From NCBI GenBank assembly GCA_033002965.1, contig JAURVB010012659.1:186001-250000 (forward strand): DNA of 64,000 nt. The letters run 5' to 3'. Shown here piece by piece: positions 1 through 11,680 of this stretch. The notes under the pieces are model-generated. The model did not search any database and had not been told where the DNA came from. It was given only the letters and a program-made list of their open reading frames with translations. The stretch comes from Piper betle. Taxonomy: Eukaryota > Streptophyta > Magnoliopsida > Piperales > Piperaceae. The stretch's first letter is position 1; each line of letters begins with the position of its first letter. The position numbers were made by a program, and so were the translations under genes.

Positions 1-480
1 TTACTCTAACTTGACAGTCAATTGAGACAAAGGCATCAATTCTAAAAGACAATTAATAGCTATTCTAAAACATCTATCCATGAATCAAACTACGTAGTTC
101 TCTTTCAATAATACGAGAGATTTAAAATGTTTAATTTCATCTAAGCGATACAAAATTATCACTTCTACCAATTTATAAATTAATTAGGGTTGATAATTGA
201 GGAAATAAATATAATTGCAACAGGCATTTGCATCTTATTACAACCTATCCATATTGATCCGATTGCTACTTGTCTGTGCAAGAGAGAAAAAGTGACACAT
301 TAAGATCATCTCCTCTATGCAGATATCTACAATATTGAGTGTGTGTATAGCTCAACATTATAAACTATTTTAATCAAGATATCATTGATTTTTCACCACC
401 ATCAAAGGAATAAGAAATTTCTTAGGCCATGGTAGATTTTATAGAGGATTCATAAAGGACATTTTCAAAAATTGCGAAAC
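1..480 (-). repeat. Diverged copy of the gypsy LTR segment at 16261-16670
   Basis: This stretch runs parallel to 16261-16670 in the same orientation, with shared blocks such as CACTTCTACCAATTTATAAA, TTAGGGTTGATA, CATCTTATTACAACCTAT and CTCAACATTATA, and many substitutions between them. The 16-kb copy lies next to the primer-binding site of a minus-strand gypsy element, so this piece is read as a fragment of the same LTR family. No coding capacity is visible. The window edge cuts it, so its true left limit is unknown. Confidence 0.6.
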
Positions 481-1173
481 TATTTTGGTAGATTTTATAC
501 CACCACTGTGATCGTGATCGTCGACAACGACATTGCTTCATCCGGTGATGATACCGCCACTTTCCGGATTATTTTCTGGCCAACCAGTGGCCGTATACTC
601 TACCTATCGTCACCACCTGTACCTCCGACTTAACGCCCCCTGTTGATCCTGACCAATGGCAAGCCTAGTCGTGCCGCCGTTGGCGTTTTTGTTGACAGGC
701 ACCGCCGATCCTGGTTGAGCTCGTTTACCCATTTGTTCGTGATCGCACTTGCCACCCGCATTTGCATCTGCCTGGCCATGTCCGAGTCTGCCAGCCATGT
801 CCGTGTCCATGTCCATCACTCCAAACCAGCCTAGCCGGCCCAGCCCAGTACTTTATTTAACCCAGACCAAGTTGGCTCGGCCTAACTCAGTCTGGTTCAG
901 CTCGGTCCGGTCCGGTTCAACCTATTTTCTATCGTTTCTCAACTATTTTTTGAAATTCAAGAACGTCTATATTAATTTATATGCATATTCACATGATTTG
1001 ACAAGTTTAGATGTTATGATTTCTCTTCTTTATTTATTATTTTATTTATTTCTTATTATTCGTGTATTTATTGATTATAATGCATGTTTATATGATAACT
1101 TATTATTATTAATGATATATTTATTTTTTAATATTAATCTTATTTATGCTTAATAAATTGTGTGTGTGTGTGT

Positions 1174-1244
<71 letters not shown>

Positions 1245-2460
1245 CTTATTCCCGTGTATGTGATTATTTATTTCTATTTAATTATGTATTTTTATATTGT
1301 GTAACTATGATATTATTATTATTCATGATTAATGAGTATTAACTATTTATTTATTTATTAAATTATTATTTATTTAATCATTTAATTATTTATATGTTTA
1401 CCAACATGAGTATATATGATATTTATTTGTGTTAATCCTGTGTATTTATATAGTATAATTATATTATTATTTTATGATTATATTATTATTTATTTTTTAT
1501 GTATTTATTATTTATCTAATTATATATTAGTGCATTCCTTGTTTATTTATTTATTATTTATTATTATTAGTATATCTCAATTTATGTGCCATGTGTTTAG
1601 TTATAGAGTTGTTAGCATTGTTTTTTTTATTATGATGTATTGATGATATTAGCGCACACCACGAACATGCATCATATAGAGATGTCAGTATTTTACTTAT
1701 GTAGTGGATTCGGATGTAGGTTTCGGAGTCTGAGCTCGCTCTAGATGTGCAAATGCGCTTGGAGCTTGGACCACAGGTCTGTAGGACTCTCCCTCTCTAC
1801 TTGGCTCCTTTTAGACATAAACGACAATGGTCGTGCTTAATCGGATCCTTCCGATGTTGGGTTATTTAGTCGTGTTTCCTACACATGTTTAATAAAACTA
1901 CAATGATTAGTCCCTTGTTGGTTTTTGAACTAAAGCTCTAGAAATGTATGATACAAGCCTCTTCCCTAAACTTATTATATAAGTACATGTATTTTTATAG
2001 ATTACACGAATAAGAGAATGAGTAGTACAGAGATATGTATGGACCGCACTAGTACTCCTTCAAACCCTCAGGTAGTGCTGTGTGTGAGGGTACTGCATAA
2101 TGCATCACATTTCTGGAATTTGTGACACTAATTTAACTATTCTTTTTGCTACTCGAGTACTGTGGCGGGTGAAATATATAAGATGTGAGGGCTTAGGTGT
2201 TGTATGTATGAATATGAACATTTACCGTGCATGCGAGCTGACACTTGCTTAAGTATGTTTGCTTATCGCCTAGTGTGAGGCAATCTTGAAGTTTCATATG
2301 TTTTCGTGGGTAACGGAATACCCACTTGCAAGATTATATTAGTTATTTTTTGGACTAGTAATACTCGTTACTGACGTTTTTCATGTATTATATGTAGGTT
2401 TTGCAAATCCTGAATCGGCTTTGGTGGAAGGACAGATAAATGCTACACACACTTGAAATC
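480..2460 (+). mobile_element. Degraded long LTR related to LTR-C and LTR-E
   Basis: The order of landmarks matches the long LTRs at 39240, 45934 and 33654. A GC-rich CpG-bearing block (about 500-920) comes first, then AT-rich sequence, then a segment with ATCGGATCCTTCCGATGTTGGG that parallels 36110-36140, a CCGCACTAGTACTC segment that parallels 36300-36330, and finally CTGACGTTTTTC followed by TATATGTAGGT as near 41600 and 48280. No gag-pol lies beside it. It is best read as a fragment or eroded solo LTR. The short open frames in the GC-rich block are not credible genes. Confidence 0.5.
1159..1241. repeat. Compound (TG)n-(TA)n microsatellite
   Basis: An alternating TG run with one interruption passes directly into an uninterrupted TA run. 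It sits in the AT-rich part of the LTR fragment. Any reading frame through it is an artefact of the repeat. Confidence 0.95.
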
Positions 2461-2945
2461 AATGCATTTATTACTTTTCTTACTTTTACTTATATTTGAT
2501 ATGTTTTGATGCGTATTTAACAATGTCTTCTATTCTCATGACACAAATAAGGTTGTTTTGATCTATTTCTTCAGCCAAGTCAGTCACGGTCAGACACAAA
2601 CAACTCATATTTATTTTATTATCTAATTATTATTTTCATTATAAATATTATTTTTTTCTCACAAAAAACTAATATCTCATTTATATAATCATCATCTCTT
2701 TAATTTTTTTAGTTTATCTCATGTCAATTAGCATAAAAATTAAAATCACTTTTTAAGAAAAAATATTTGAATAAAGAAGTATTATATTAACATTGAAAAA
2801 TTTTAAAAATAAGATTAATGTGAAATCTATGGCTAGATGTGTGTTAAAGAAGCCTTCTATTGGAATTAAAAATTCATCAAGTGTTCATTCTTTTGAAGGC
2901 CCAAATAGGTAATTACAAGGAGTAAGTAAGTTGATTATGGAATGT

Positions 2946-3185
2946 TCATCAAATGAGCCAACACAAACTGATTTGGAGAATTATTTGGATACAACAACTA
3001 TTCCTTTTGTAGATGGAGTATATGAGTAATTTGATATATTATCATGGTAGAGATTAAATATAGTAAAATATCATATTTTGGGAAAATTTGCTCAAGATGT
3101 TTTAGTCATTCCTATGCCAACTGTCGCCACTGAAGTTTTGATACGTGCCCAAAATTCGTTTAGGAGTGAATATGAAGGCAATTGA
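2946..3185 (+). pseudogene. hAT transposase C-terminal dimerisation domain, broken
   Basis: One frame reads through an acidic DLENYLD stretch, then FDILSW*RLN, KYHILGKFAQDVLVIP and MPTVATE, and ends at TGA 3183-3185. This matches the order of the C-terminal dimerisation region of plant hAT transposases (D/E-rich, Y-L, FD-LSWW, KYP-L-AR-ILAIP, S/TVASE). Two in-frame stops are present, one after VYE and one replacing a tryptophan after LSW. No zinc finger or DDE core is recognisable upstream, so this is a terminal relic. Related residues may continue weakly to about 3360. Family assignment is by motif order. Confidence 0.7.
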
Positions 3186-3399
3186 TATTTTATATCCAAG
3201 CATTTTCTATTTTTGATATTTTTTTAACATATTTTATTCTCTTGCTAATATATTTTTTATTTGTAAAGAAACAACCATGTTCATCTATCAAATTTGTTTG
3301 GAACAATGAATGTTGAAGAATGGAAAGATATTGATGATTGTGTTGATTGAGATAGTATTCCAACATCTTCATGTGTATAATGAGCATGTGAGAATGTTA

Positions 3400-4043
3400 T
3401 ATTTTGTTTTTACTTTTCTAATATTTGTAAAATATTTCTACAAGTAATTAACTCTTTTGTATATTCTTTCACATAGGTGAGCAACATTGGAGAAAGAATC
3501 AACTATTAGAATATTTTGTTGTAGAAGTATATGTAATATTGAACTATATTTTGATGTAAAAGATTACTTTAAAGCTTCTAGACATTGATTATCTTTTGTT
3601 TGACTTGGAAATGTATAAAAGCTAAATTTTAAAAATTTAGTAAACTATGGTACTAGTTGAGAGCATTCTAACTATATAGTAAGCAATATGATATGATTGT
3701 CTATGTGATTGTATCGGTCTAAATTCCTAAATATGAGGATGGCTTTTATCTTTTTCCTATGTAAGTTATTTTGAGTTATTTTAGATATTAAATATCAATT
3801 TTATTTATAAACTTAATTAATTTTAATGTATACCATGATTTGAAATTTTTATAGAACGAAATATTAGCCTCAGAAATGTTAAAGGTATTATGTTATTTAT
3901 ATAAAATATCAGACACTTCATCGGTCGTTCAGTTAGACAAAGAAAAGTCCATGTTTAGTTTGTTTTTATTCAGTTGAATTCGGTCGATCAAATTAGGTTG
4001 GACATTCTTTGGACTTCAGTCGGACTCGGTAATTTGGAAGTCC
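3400..4043. other. AT-rich stretch with no recognised gene
   Basis: No conserved protein motif, LTR end or RNA signature was recognised. It could be decayed internal sequence of the neighbouring transposons. Confidence 0.5.
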
Positions 4044-4325
4044 ATGCCCACACTTACCACCATGAGTGGAAACAATCAATGTGGAATCAATGTGGATATC
4101 TCTAATTTTCCCAAATTTGACTCCTCTGTTATTGGGCTTAAAGATGTATATGAGTCTACACAAAACAAGAAGCTAGCTAAAGGCAAGGCAAAGGCCCAAA
4201 CAACTCAACAAAAGAAGGAAACCAAAAGGGAAGCCAATGCCCTAGCACCAACCAAGATCCCAAAGAAGTTGATGGATCCAAAGAAGAAGAAATTGTTGAA
4301 CACCTTGGAAGAACTAAGCCACTAA
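4044..4325 (+). CDS. Short lysine-rich open frame, function unknown
   Basis: A 93-codon frame from ATG to TAA. The product is strongly basic, with KAKAQ and PKKKK runs in its second half, and has no membrane segment, signal peptide or recognised fold. It lies about 130 bp before a purine-rich tract at 4452-4482, the kind of sequence that precedes a gypsy 3' LTR, so it could be the end of a retroelement frame. It could equally be a chance frame. No upstream exon was found. Confidence 0.25.
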   Translation: MPTLTTMSGNNQCGINVDISNFPKFDSSVIGLKDVYESTQNKKLAKGKAKAQTTQQKKETKREANALAPTKIPKKLMDPKKKKLLNTLEELSH

Positions 4326-4451
4326 CTGGTTACATCACCATGGCCAGTGCCAGCTTCAAATATGTTAATTAAATGGTCAATCTCCTCTCCTCTCTTCTTT
4401 CTAATTTGAACTAAAGTGTTGTATTATCTGTTCTTAATCTTTGCTTAATTT

Positions 4452-4482
4452 TGAGGACACAATTAAAAGTGAGTTTGGGGGA
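4452..4482 (+). other. Candidate polypurine tract of a Tat/Athila-like element
   Basis: GAGGACACAATT leads into GAGTTTGGGGGAATATGG. A GAGGACA block followed shortly by GAGTTTGGGGG is what typically sits just before the 3' LTR of Tat/Athila gypsy elements. No matching LTR pair could be delimited around it. About 700 bp of featureless AT-rich sequence follows, up to 5190. Confidence 0.4.
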
Positions 4483-5431
4483 ATATGGATTTGAACCAAA
4501 CATGTTTTTGGTCTACTATTTGGCGTACATTTTTTTTGCGGCGTAAATTGTTTAGTTTTACACTATTATGCTATGATAAGCTAAAGTAAATGAATAAGCT
4601 AAGAACTGTTTAGTAAAAACAGAGAAGTTATTCTAATTTGAGACCTTAACATGACCTTCTTTGAAAGTTTGCTCATTTGCATTGTTTTATCATAACTCTA
4701 TTTTTTCATATTATTATTTGAATTATCTTTAACTGTAAGCCTAGCTATGTATGGAGAAGCCTGAGTTTTGTAAGAACAAGTAGAGGAAGAAAGTTAGAAT
4801 TTCATTTAAGTATTCTTGAGACAAAATCAATTGTTGTTTAGATAGTTATGAGATGATTTATGTGAGTTTTGTTCACGAGAGCTAAAATAACCATCAAAGT
4901 TAAGCCAATTTTAAGCCTAACATATGCCTCGAGTTTGACTCCCTTAATTTTGAGCCCAAACCTGTTTTATGAGAAACAATTATAATTTCTAATTACCTTG
5001 ACCTAGCATAATTACACTAAAATTTTCTTAATGGTTAAGTGCTGAAAAGTATAAAGGATTAAGTTATCATTGATAGGAGGATAAAGTGGAGGGCCATAAG
5101 TAAATAATACAAGAATTATTAAACATGAAAAAAGAAGAATTATAGGTACTTTCTAATTTTTATATGTATACACAGACACATACATACGCACGAGAGGCAT
5201 CATAACTCTCTTGACTGTGCTCTAATTTGTACACACACGCACGAGAGGCAGCATAGCTCTCTTGACTGTGCTCTAATTTGCTTTAAACGTTTGGATAGAA
5301 TCCAACGGCTGAAGGACGCCCTTGTCAAAATATATCCACCTTGGCTGTGCTCGTCGTCGACCGCCTCCACAGCCCCGACCCCTCGGCGGGAAGGAATGGT
5401 GTGAGGGATCAGATCTTGGCTGGAGACGACA

Positions 5432-5648
5432 ATGGAGAAGGAGGGTGGGCGTTTGGCGTCGATGGACTCGATGGAGTCGAGCTGGGTGTTCGAGGACGAC
5501 GGCGACGGCGTCTCTGGCGATGACGATTTGCCACCTCGCATGGCGCTCGATTATTCGGAGGACGACGATGGCAGGGAGCAGCAGCTGATTTGGACCGCCC
5601 CCTCGTCAACTCGTTCGATGTGAAGGCGCTCAGAGGCTCAACTACGAG
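5432..5648 (+). pseudogene. KUP/HAK/KT potassium transporter exon 1, duplicate copy
   Basis: The frame opens at ATG 5432 and gives an acidic N-terminus with LASMDSMESSWVFEDD and then DDDLPPRMALDYSEDDD. SMDSIESRWV-DD followed by an acidic spacer is characteristic of the cytosolic N-terminus of the plant KUP7-like subgroup of potassium transporters. After REQQ the frame slips; a neighbouring frame gives LVNSFDVKAL, the equivalent of the VDSFDVEALEVPGA segment of the family. The exon ends at a GT donor (5649). No exon 2 follows on this strand, so the copy cannot encode a transporter. It is a fragment duplicated in inverted orientation. Confidence 0.75.
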
Positions 5649-5739
5649 GTATTGAGGTTTTTCCACTCGCTTTGCTTTTTGCTATTTGCTTTTCCCCCTT
5701 TCTCGGTGTGGATGAAAATGAAAATGAAGCGTGGGATGC

Positions 5740-6775
5740 TTGATTTGGACGAAGGAGCTCGTGTATGTTGCGAATACATGCGAATGTGATGATGTTTTTG
5801 TGTGGGAATGGGATTGGGCTATTGGTAAGGATGTAGTGCTGTACTATGGTGGATTGGGTGGGGAAGATGATTGTTCGGTGGGGTATGTTGTTTGGCTGGG
5901 GTTGGTGCTTGATTGAGTGTTGGTGGAAAAAGATTTGGGTGAAATTGATGTTTGGGATTTGTGTATTTTTGGTCTTTCCTGATCTAATCGTTATAATGTT
6001 TTCAGTTAGGCTAAGATTGGGTTGTTGGATTGGGATGGAATGAGTGCTTTACTGCTCTTGATTGCAAAATATATGGGTGAAAATGATGTCTGGGATGTTC
6101 ATTGGAAGGAGGAGCTTACGTATATTGCAAATTGTTCTGTTGTAGGTTCTGATTTTTCTTTCTGACATTTTGTGTTGGTTTGATACTGGATTGTTGGCGA
6201 GGAATGAGTGTTGCATGTGGAAAAAAATTTGGGGAAAAATTGATGCGTGGGATGCTCTTTGGAATAAGGAGCTCGTTATTTTGTGAGTTTTTGGTGTTAT
6301 GGGTTCTTATCATTCTGATGTTTTCAATCAGGCTCAGATTTGGATTGTTGGTGATGAGTGAATGCTGTACTGGGGTAGATTTTTTTTGGAAAAATATTTG
6401 GGAAAAAATGAAATGCCTAATGTTCATCAAAATGAGGAGATCATGTGTGTTGCAAACGGTTGGTGTTACTTGTTCTAAATTTTTAATTTTCTGATGCTCT
6501 TAGCGAGGCTAAGATTGGATTTTGGTGAGGGTTGAGTGCTAAACTGTAGTGCATTAGATGTGGAAAAAAATTGTTTAAAAATGATGATATTAGAATAAGG
6601 AGCTTGTGTATGTTGTAATTTTTGGTGCTATTGTTCTTGTTGTTCTGATGTTTTTTGTTAGTTTAAGTTTTGATTATTGATTAGGAGTGAGTGCTGCACT
6701 TCCTAGGTTGGGTGGAAAAAATTAGGTTAAAATATTGTGCTAGATGTTCATTAGAACAAGGAGCGGTTGAAGGAG
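5740..6775 (+). repeat. Tandem repeats of about 160-170 bp in KUP intron 1 copy
   Basis: The marker AAGGAGCTCGTGTATGTTGC and its variants recur at about 5752, 6108, 6267, 6436, 6595 and 6758. Other markers recur between them, including TTCTGATGTTTTC, GGCTAAGATTGG and GAGTGCTG followed by an A-rich TGGAAAAA block. Spacings are 356 (two units), 159, 169, 159 and 163 bp. The minus-strand copy of the intron has about three fewer units. Confidence 0.75.
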
Positions 6776-6876
6776 GTCCGGTGCTTCTAGACCGTTATGA
6801 TGTTCTAATCTTATGTGTTTTTAATTTGGTTGGTGGGTTTTTTATCAATATGTGATATATTTTTTGGTTGAGCAGG

Positions 6877-6960
6877 CAGGTGGTGAATCATCTGGAGGAT
6901 GCGCACGAGCAAATTGATAGAGCAATATTGACGGCTTTGAAGGAGAGCAAGCCATTGTGA
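6877..6960 (+). other. Exon-like open stretch ending in a stop, unidentified
   Basis: After a pyrimidine-rich tract ending TTGAGCAGGCAG, one frame reads VVNHLEDAHEQIDRAILTAL and closes at TGA 6958-6960. Its helical, acidic/basic composition and the acceptor-like lead suggest the last exon of some gene. I do not recognise the protein and found no upstream exon. It lies just beyond arm 1 of the KUP inverted repeat. Confidence 0.3.
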
Positions 6961-7439
6961 AATAATTGGATGCCGGCGAGGGAATCCCAAACCAAAAATA
7001 ATTAGTTTGGTCTTGTTCTTTGGCATACGAGATTATGAATGTATTTTTAAAACTAAATAAGATAAACAGTAGAAATTTGTGGAAATGGTTTAAAAAATGT
7101 ATGCAAAGCTGCTTCAGAAAATCAATTCCACACATCCATCCATTCTACAATTATAGCCACGATGTTTATCATATCCACAAAAGAACTTATTTGACCAACA
7201 TGTTACACATATTTTGTTCGTAACATTTCAATCACAAAAAGAACTAATAATACAACTGCTTAAAAATTTCATCTGCCAGCAACAAGCATGTCTCATTTGT
7301 CATTACCGAAAACCAACAAGGGTAGAAGGTCCTGCAAGCTTGTCTCCACTAGTTGATACCATGACTAGATCTCTTTCAATAAGAATGAATCTCCTAATAC
7401 ATTTTAGTTACTAGCCTACTAACATACTACCAATTTGTT

Positions 7440-9100
7440 TAATCATCCAAACAGCCAAAAGTGTGCAAATATTTCAGGGCGAGAAAGATTATAATAAAGA
7501 TTATCAAAAGAAAGTCCCAACTCCCTCTAGTGGAGGGAATTTATCATTAAATGACAAACCAGTGAGCTTATACAATGTCCTAATAGACACAAGACTCAAC
7601 ACACACACACATGCACAAATAAATGCAAGCAAGTTAAGCATTCTTATTACCTTCATCATCATCATTTGCCCATAGAACAACAATGACATACTTTATTAGC
7701 AGGATGAGAATCAATGTGCACAAAACTAGAGAGTGTTCCAAGTATGTCTTCCTCTCCATTAATCGGAGGTTTATTGAACATTACATCAAATGTGTACATA
7801 GGACTGGTACCAACGTCACCAAAGACTACACCAAGAGCCTGAAAAATAAGAACAATTTTCTTGCCGAGAGAGAAGTCCTGCAATTACATCTACACACAAG
7901 TCAGATTCGTAAGCATGGAAGGCAGAGAAAGAACTATTCAAATTAAATTCCAACTATTAATAATAAATTGTCAACTGTTCAAATTTTGAAATTGGAATAT
8001 CCTGAACAATAGTTTTTCTTGGTTCGCATCCAATGTAAACCAAGCTTTTAATCCACCATGTAACTCATAGCAATCCTACTCAAGCTAGCAGATATCTCAA
8101 GTCAGTCATGACCTGTTTTTAGTCTTAGCAAAAGACCTGCACTTTTGAAGCTACTAATACAAAATTAGCCAAATTTGAAATTATCAAAGCAAAAAACTCC
8201 TGCGACCGCTCCTTGTTCTAATGAACATCCCGCACAACATTTTAACCTAAATTTTTTCCACCCAACCTGTGAAGTGCAGCACTCACTCCTAATCAATAAT
8301 CAAAACTTAAACTAACAACAAATATCAGAACAACAAGAACAAATAGCACCAAAAATTACAACATACACAAGCTCCTTAGTCTAATATCCCTTTCATCATT
8401 TTTAAACAAATTTTTTTCCACATCCAATCCACTACAGTTCAGCACTCAACCCTCACAAAAATTCAATCTTAGCCTCGCTAAGAGCATCAGAAAATTAAAA
8501 AATCAAAATTCAATACACAAATCCCAAACATCAATTTTACCCAAATCTTTTTCCACGAACACTCAATCAAGCACCAAACCCAACCAAACAAGATAACCCA
8601 CCGAACAATCATCTTCCCCACCCAATCCACCACAGCACAGCAGTACATCCTCACCAATAGCCCAATCCTATAACTCCAAAAGGTATATATAGATCCAATC
8701 CCATTCCCACACAAAACATCATCACTTTCATATGTATTTGCAACATACACGAGCTCCTTCGTCCGAATCAAGCATCTCGCGCATCATTTTCATTTTCATC
8801 CACACCGAGAAAGGGGGAAAAAGCAAATATCAAAAAGCAAAGCGAGTGGAAAAACCTCAATACCTCTGCAGTCGAGCCTCTGAGCGCCGGGGACCTCGAG
8901 CGCCTCCACATTGAACGAGTCGACAGCGGGGGGCTGTCGGAATCAGACTGCTGCTCCCCGCCGTCGTCGTCCTCCGAATAATTGAGCGCCATGCGAGGTG
9001 GCAAATCGTCATCGCCGGAGACGCCTTCGCCGTCATCCTAAAACACCCACCTCGACTCCACCGAGTCCATCGACGCCAAACACCCAACCTCCTCCGCCAT
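7440..9100 (-). pseudogene. KUP/HAK/KT potassium transporter, 5' part, decayed
   Basis: Exon 1 is 9100-8864: it opens MAEEVGCLASMDSVESRWVF, has a TAG in place of the next codon, continues DDDLPPRMALNYSEDDD, then shifts frame; the adjacent frame supplies LVDSFNVEALEVPGAQRLD. Its donor is GTATT. Exon 2 is 7877-7651, after acceptor TTGCAG: DFSLGKKIVLIFQALGVVFG, then DVGTSPMYTF, the family's first membrane-helix signature, then GEEDILGTLS. A small deletion then shifts the frame to LVLCTLILILLIKYV and VVLWANDDDE, with a GTAAT donor. A weak exon 3 echo (GTF, LYYNLSRPEI) lies near 7535-7460. The rest of the roughly 800-residue transporter is absent. The family is a proton-coupled K+ uptake carrier; this copy is dead. 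Confidence 0.85.
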
Positions 9101-9228
9101 TATTGCCCCCAGACCGAGATCCAATCCCTCACACCATTCCTTCCCGCTGAGGGGTCGGGGCCTAGGAGGCGGTCGACGAGGAGCACAGCCATGGTCGATA
9201 TATATTGACAACGGCGAAGGTGGTTATG
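8205..9228 (-). repeat. Inverted repeat arm 2 (KUP 5' end)
   Basis: Reverse complement of 5300-6775 from the 5' flank through exon 1 and into intron 1. Exon 1 differs by scattered substitutions and small indels, so the duplication is not recent. Confidence 0.85.
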
Positions 9229-9251
9229 CTGCATCACAGATTCTCTTTTTC

Positions 9252-9255
<4 letters not shown>

Positions 9256-9283
<28 letters not shown>
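9256..9283. repeat. (TA)n microsatellite
   Basis: Uninterrupted TA dinucleotides directly beyond the 5' flank of KUP arm 2. Confidence 0.9.
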
Positions 9284-9286
<3 letters not shown>

Positions 9287-9299
9287 GAAAGAAAACACG

Positions 9300-11650
9300 A
9301 ACAGATGAAAGAATATGCAAGCAAAACAGTCACTATTCTAACTAACAAGCAAAATGATCACTTGAAACTACTTTAGCATTAGTGATGTCTTTGGTTTTTT
9401 TTTAAATCTGATTTTAAGTCTTAGCGTAGCCCCATTATGGCTTAAAAAATCTTACTAATCTTGACTTTCCAAACATTCAGATTAGTGGAGAGAAAAGTTT
9501 GAAATCGGAACTTATGATGATTTAATTCTCCTATGTCTCACAAAACTTTGGACTTATCAATGTGTAGTAAAGCAATTGGTTAGATATAATTATTTTGTTG
9601 AAAAATTTATTCATGATTGAGATACAGTTCTTCATCTTTGAATGTTATGGCTAAAATTTAGAACATAATTATTTGATCTTTTGAATAGTTGAGTAGATAA
9701 ATAATTGTTTTGCTAGGGACTAGAAAAGATACAAGTTTGGGAGCTTGACAACTCCTGAATAGAGTGATTATTCCAGTAGTAATCATGCACATTTTGATGC
9801 CCTAGTCTTAGTTTCTCAATCAATTTTGGTATGAAAAAGAATTTCTAAAAATAAGAACAAAATTGGAATTATTAGCATATTCGAATATAATTTTGAGTAA
9901 ATATTGTCTTCTGTAAGAAAGTGTGAAACATGGATCATAAGTAAGTTGGTGAACATTAGTCACATGCACGCCACTATGAAGGTGGAGAGGACTCAAAAAT
10001 AAAGGATAACTACATTTGTACCTAATCCTTGACAAACTGCACATATACAAGTGGGAGTCAAAAATGTACATAACAATCCTAGGATGGACCACTTTTGTGA
10101 ACAGCCGAGTAAGGACCAATTCTGCACCAGCCTGCCACTCTACACATCTCTACACCTACTCCCTACCAATGGATAGATCTACCTGTGTCGGATCAGAACA
10201 ATGAACTGTTAGATGGCCGCTTTGTTGAGCAAGGAAGAAACACACTCAACTAATGAGAAGAGAATCCTATGTCTCATAATTGGGAAGGAAGATGCAAGAA
10301 AGTAGCCAAGGAATACACCTCACAAGGGAAAATTCAAATTCTTGGAGAAAACTTTACCAACTACATGTGCTGCCCAAGGAACAAGAAAACCACACTATAT
10401 TGGATGAAATCATTGTATCAGATTACATTCCTCATACTTGTACAACAAGGAAATTTCCAAGAAGTTGTAAGGAAGTTAAATAGAGTTTCCAGTACATCCA
10501 GTTGAATCTATAAATAAGAGGCTGCATTTGATCAAGTGCATTTCAATTTCGGAGACAAACTTTTTAGTAAGATCTTAACGATAGTTATGTGGAGAGTTTC
10601 CTTTCTGAAGTTAGGAGCATGGAGATCTTCATCTCTACTAGAGTTGCAAGAAGGGAACCTAGCTGAGGAAAGGAAACTACTCAGCAAGTTACAAGGAGGA
10701 CAACATAGATGGAGACGAGCTCAGGATAAGGCATTAGCGATGTTGATTTGCATTCATATACTCGTTAAGCTTTCTTGATGGATTATATGATGTATTTTGA
10801 ATCTTTCATGAGATAAGGTGAAGTGATCTCGGGATAAATGATGAATCTGAGTTAATATGTAATATAATTTGTTGCTTTTATCTTGTTAAAAGTGATTATG
10901 AGTTAATTATTTCATATCAATTCTTAATACTTCAAAATCATCGCTAACTTTTGCTTGATAGATTTGATCTAGCACAAGACATAGGTAGAATGATGATATC
11001 TTTGGATGAAATAATTTGCAATTCTTTTAGTAGACATATACTAGAGTCATAAATATCTACACAGAGGATTTATTTATAATGGATCAATCTTATTTTGTTT
11101 ACATAGATATGTGGAATAAAGCAAGGACGATAGGTGTAATACGTAACGATACCCTTTCCAATCAAAATTGTTTCCCCAAGTATCAAGTCCAACCATGTTA
11201 TAATTCGAGAAATGTGACAAAATTGTATTTTCTATTAACTAGGTGAAAGTGCTCATCCTAGGTCCATTTCAGTAAGTGAAAGAACTTGCATTAGTTTATC
11301 TCACATTTACCTTCAATACTTAATGAATTTGCCTATGTTTTATGTTCATGCCCTTTCTCTGTTTACTGAATTAGATTATTACAATTTTGTACTCAATTAC
11401 TGTAGTTTTGTGTTTAGTTTTATTACTCCATAAATTAGTCTACTAAGTATAATAAATCCCTTCTTATCAATAAACTAGTGAAAACTCAAATTTTTGTGGA
11501 AACAATCTCACTTATCACTTTGTTACTTATCTAACATATTCATGTGCGATGTGTTAATCTCCATTCAACAACAAATAGGGAGCCGCCACATTTTCATAAC
11601 CTTTTCTGTCATTAATTTTCATATCAAATTCTTGCAGCAGCAAGACCCAA
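9300..11650. other. About 2.3 kb with no recognised gene
   Basis: The stretch holds only short frames without recognisable motifs; the longest, near 10269-10505 and 10536-10778, have no family resemblance I can name. It could contain the lost 3' part of the gypsy element that follows, since no integrase or 3' LTR for it was found. Confidence 0.5.
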
Positions 11651-11680
11651 CGAATTAGCCTTGACTTAGCATATTTATTT

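Larger units (their letters stand above)
5300..6775 (+). repeat. Inverted repeat arm 1 (KUP 5' end duplicate)
   Basis: This arm is the reverse complement of 8205-9228 and covers the same parts in order: 5' flank with CTTGGCTGTGCTC and GTCGACCGCC, exon 1, and intron 1 up to GAACAAGGAGCGGT. It is about 450 bp longer than the other arm because the intron holds more copies of a 160-170-bp tandem unit. The two arms point toward each other across a spacer of about 1.4 kb. Confidence 0.85.

Noticed and set aside
749..1342. Long hydrophobic frames over the TG/TA repeat
   Set aside because: Low-complexity AT-rich and microsatellite translation without any family motif.
10269..10778. Open frames of 67-80 codons
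   Set aside because: No motifs, overlapping alternatives in other frames and no splice context.
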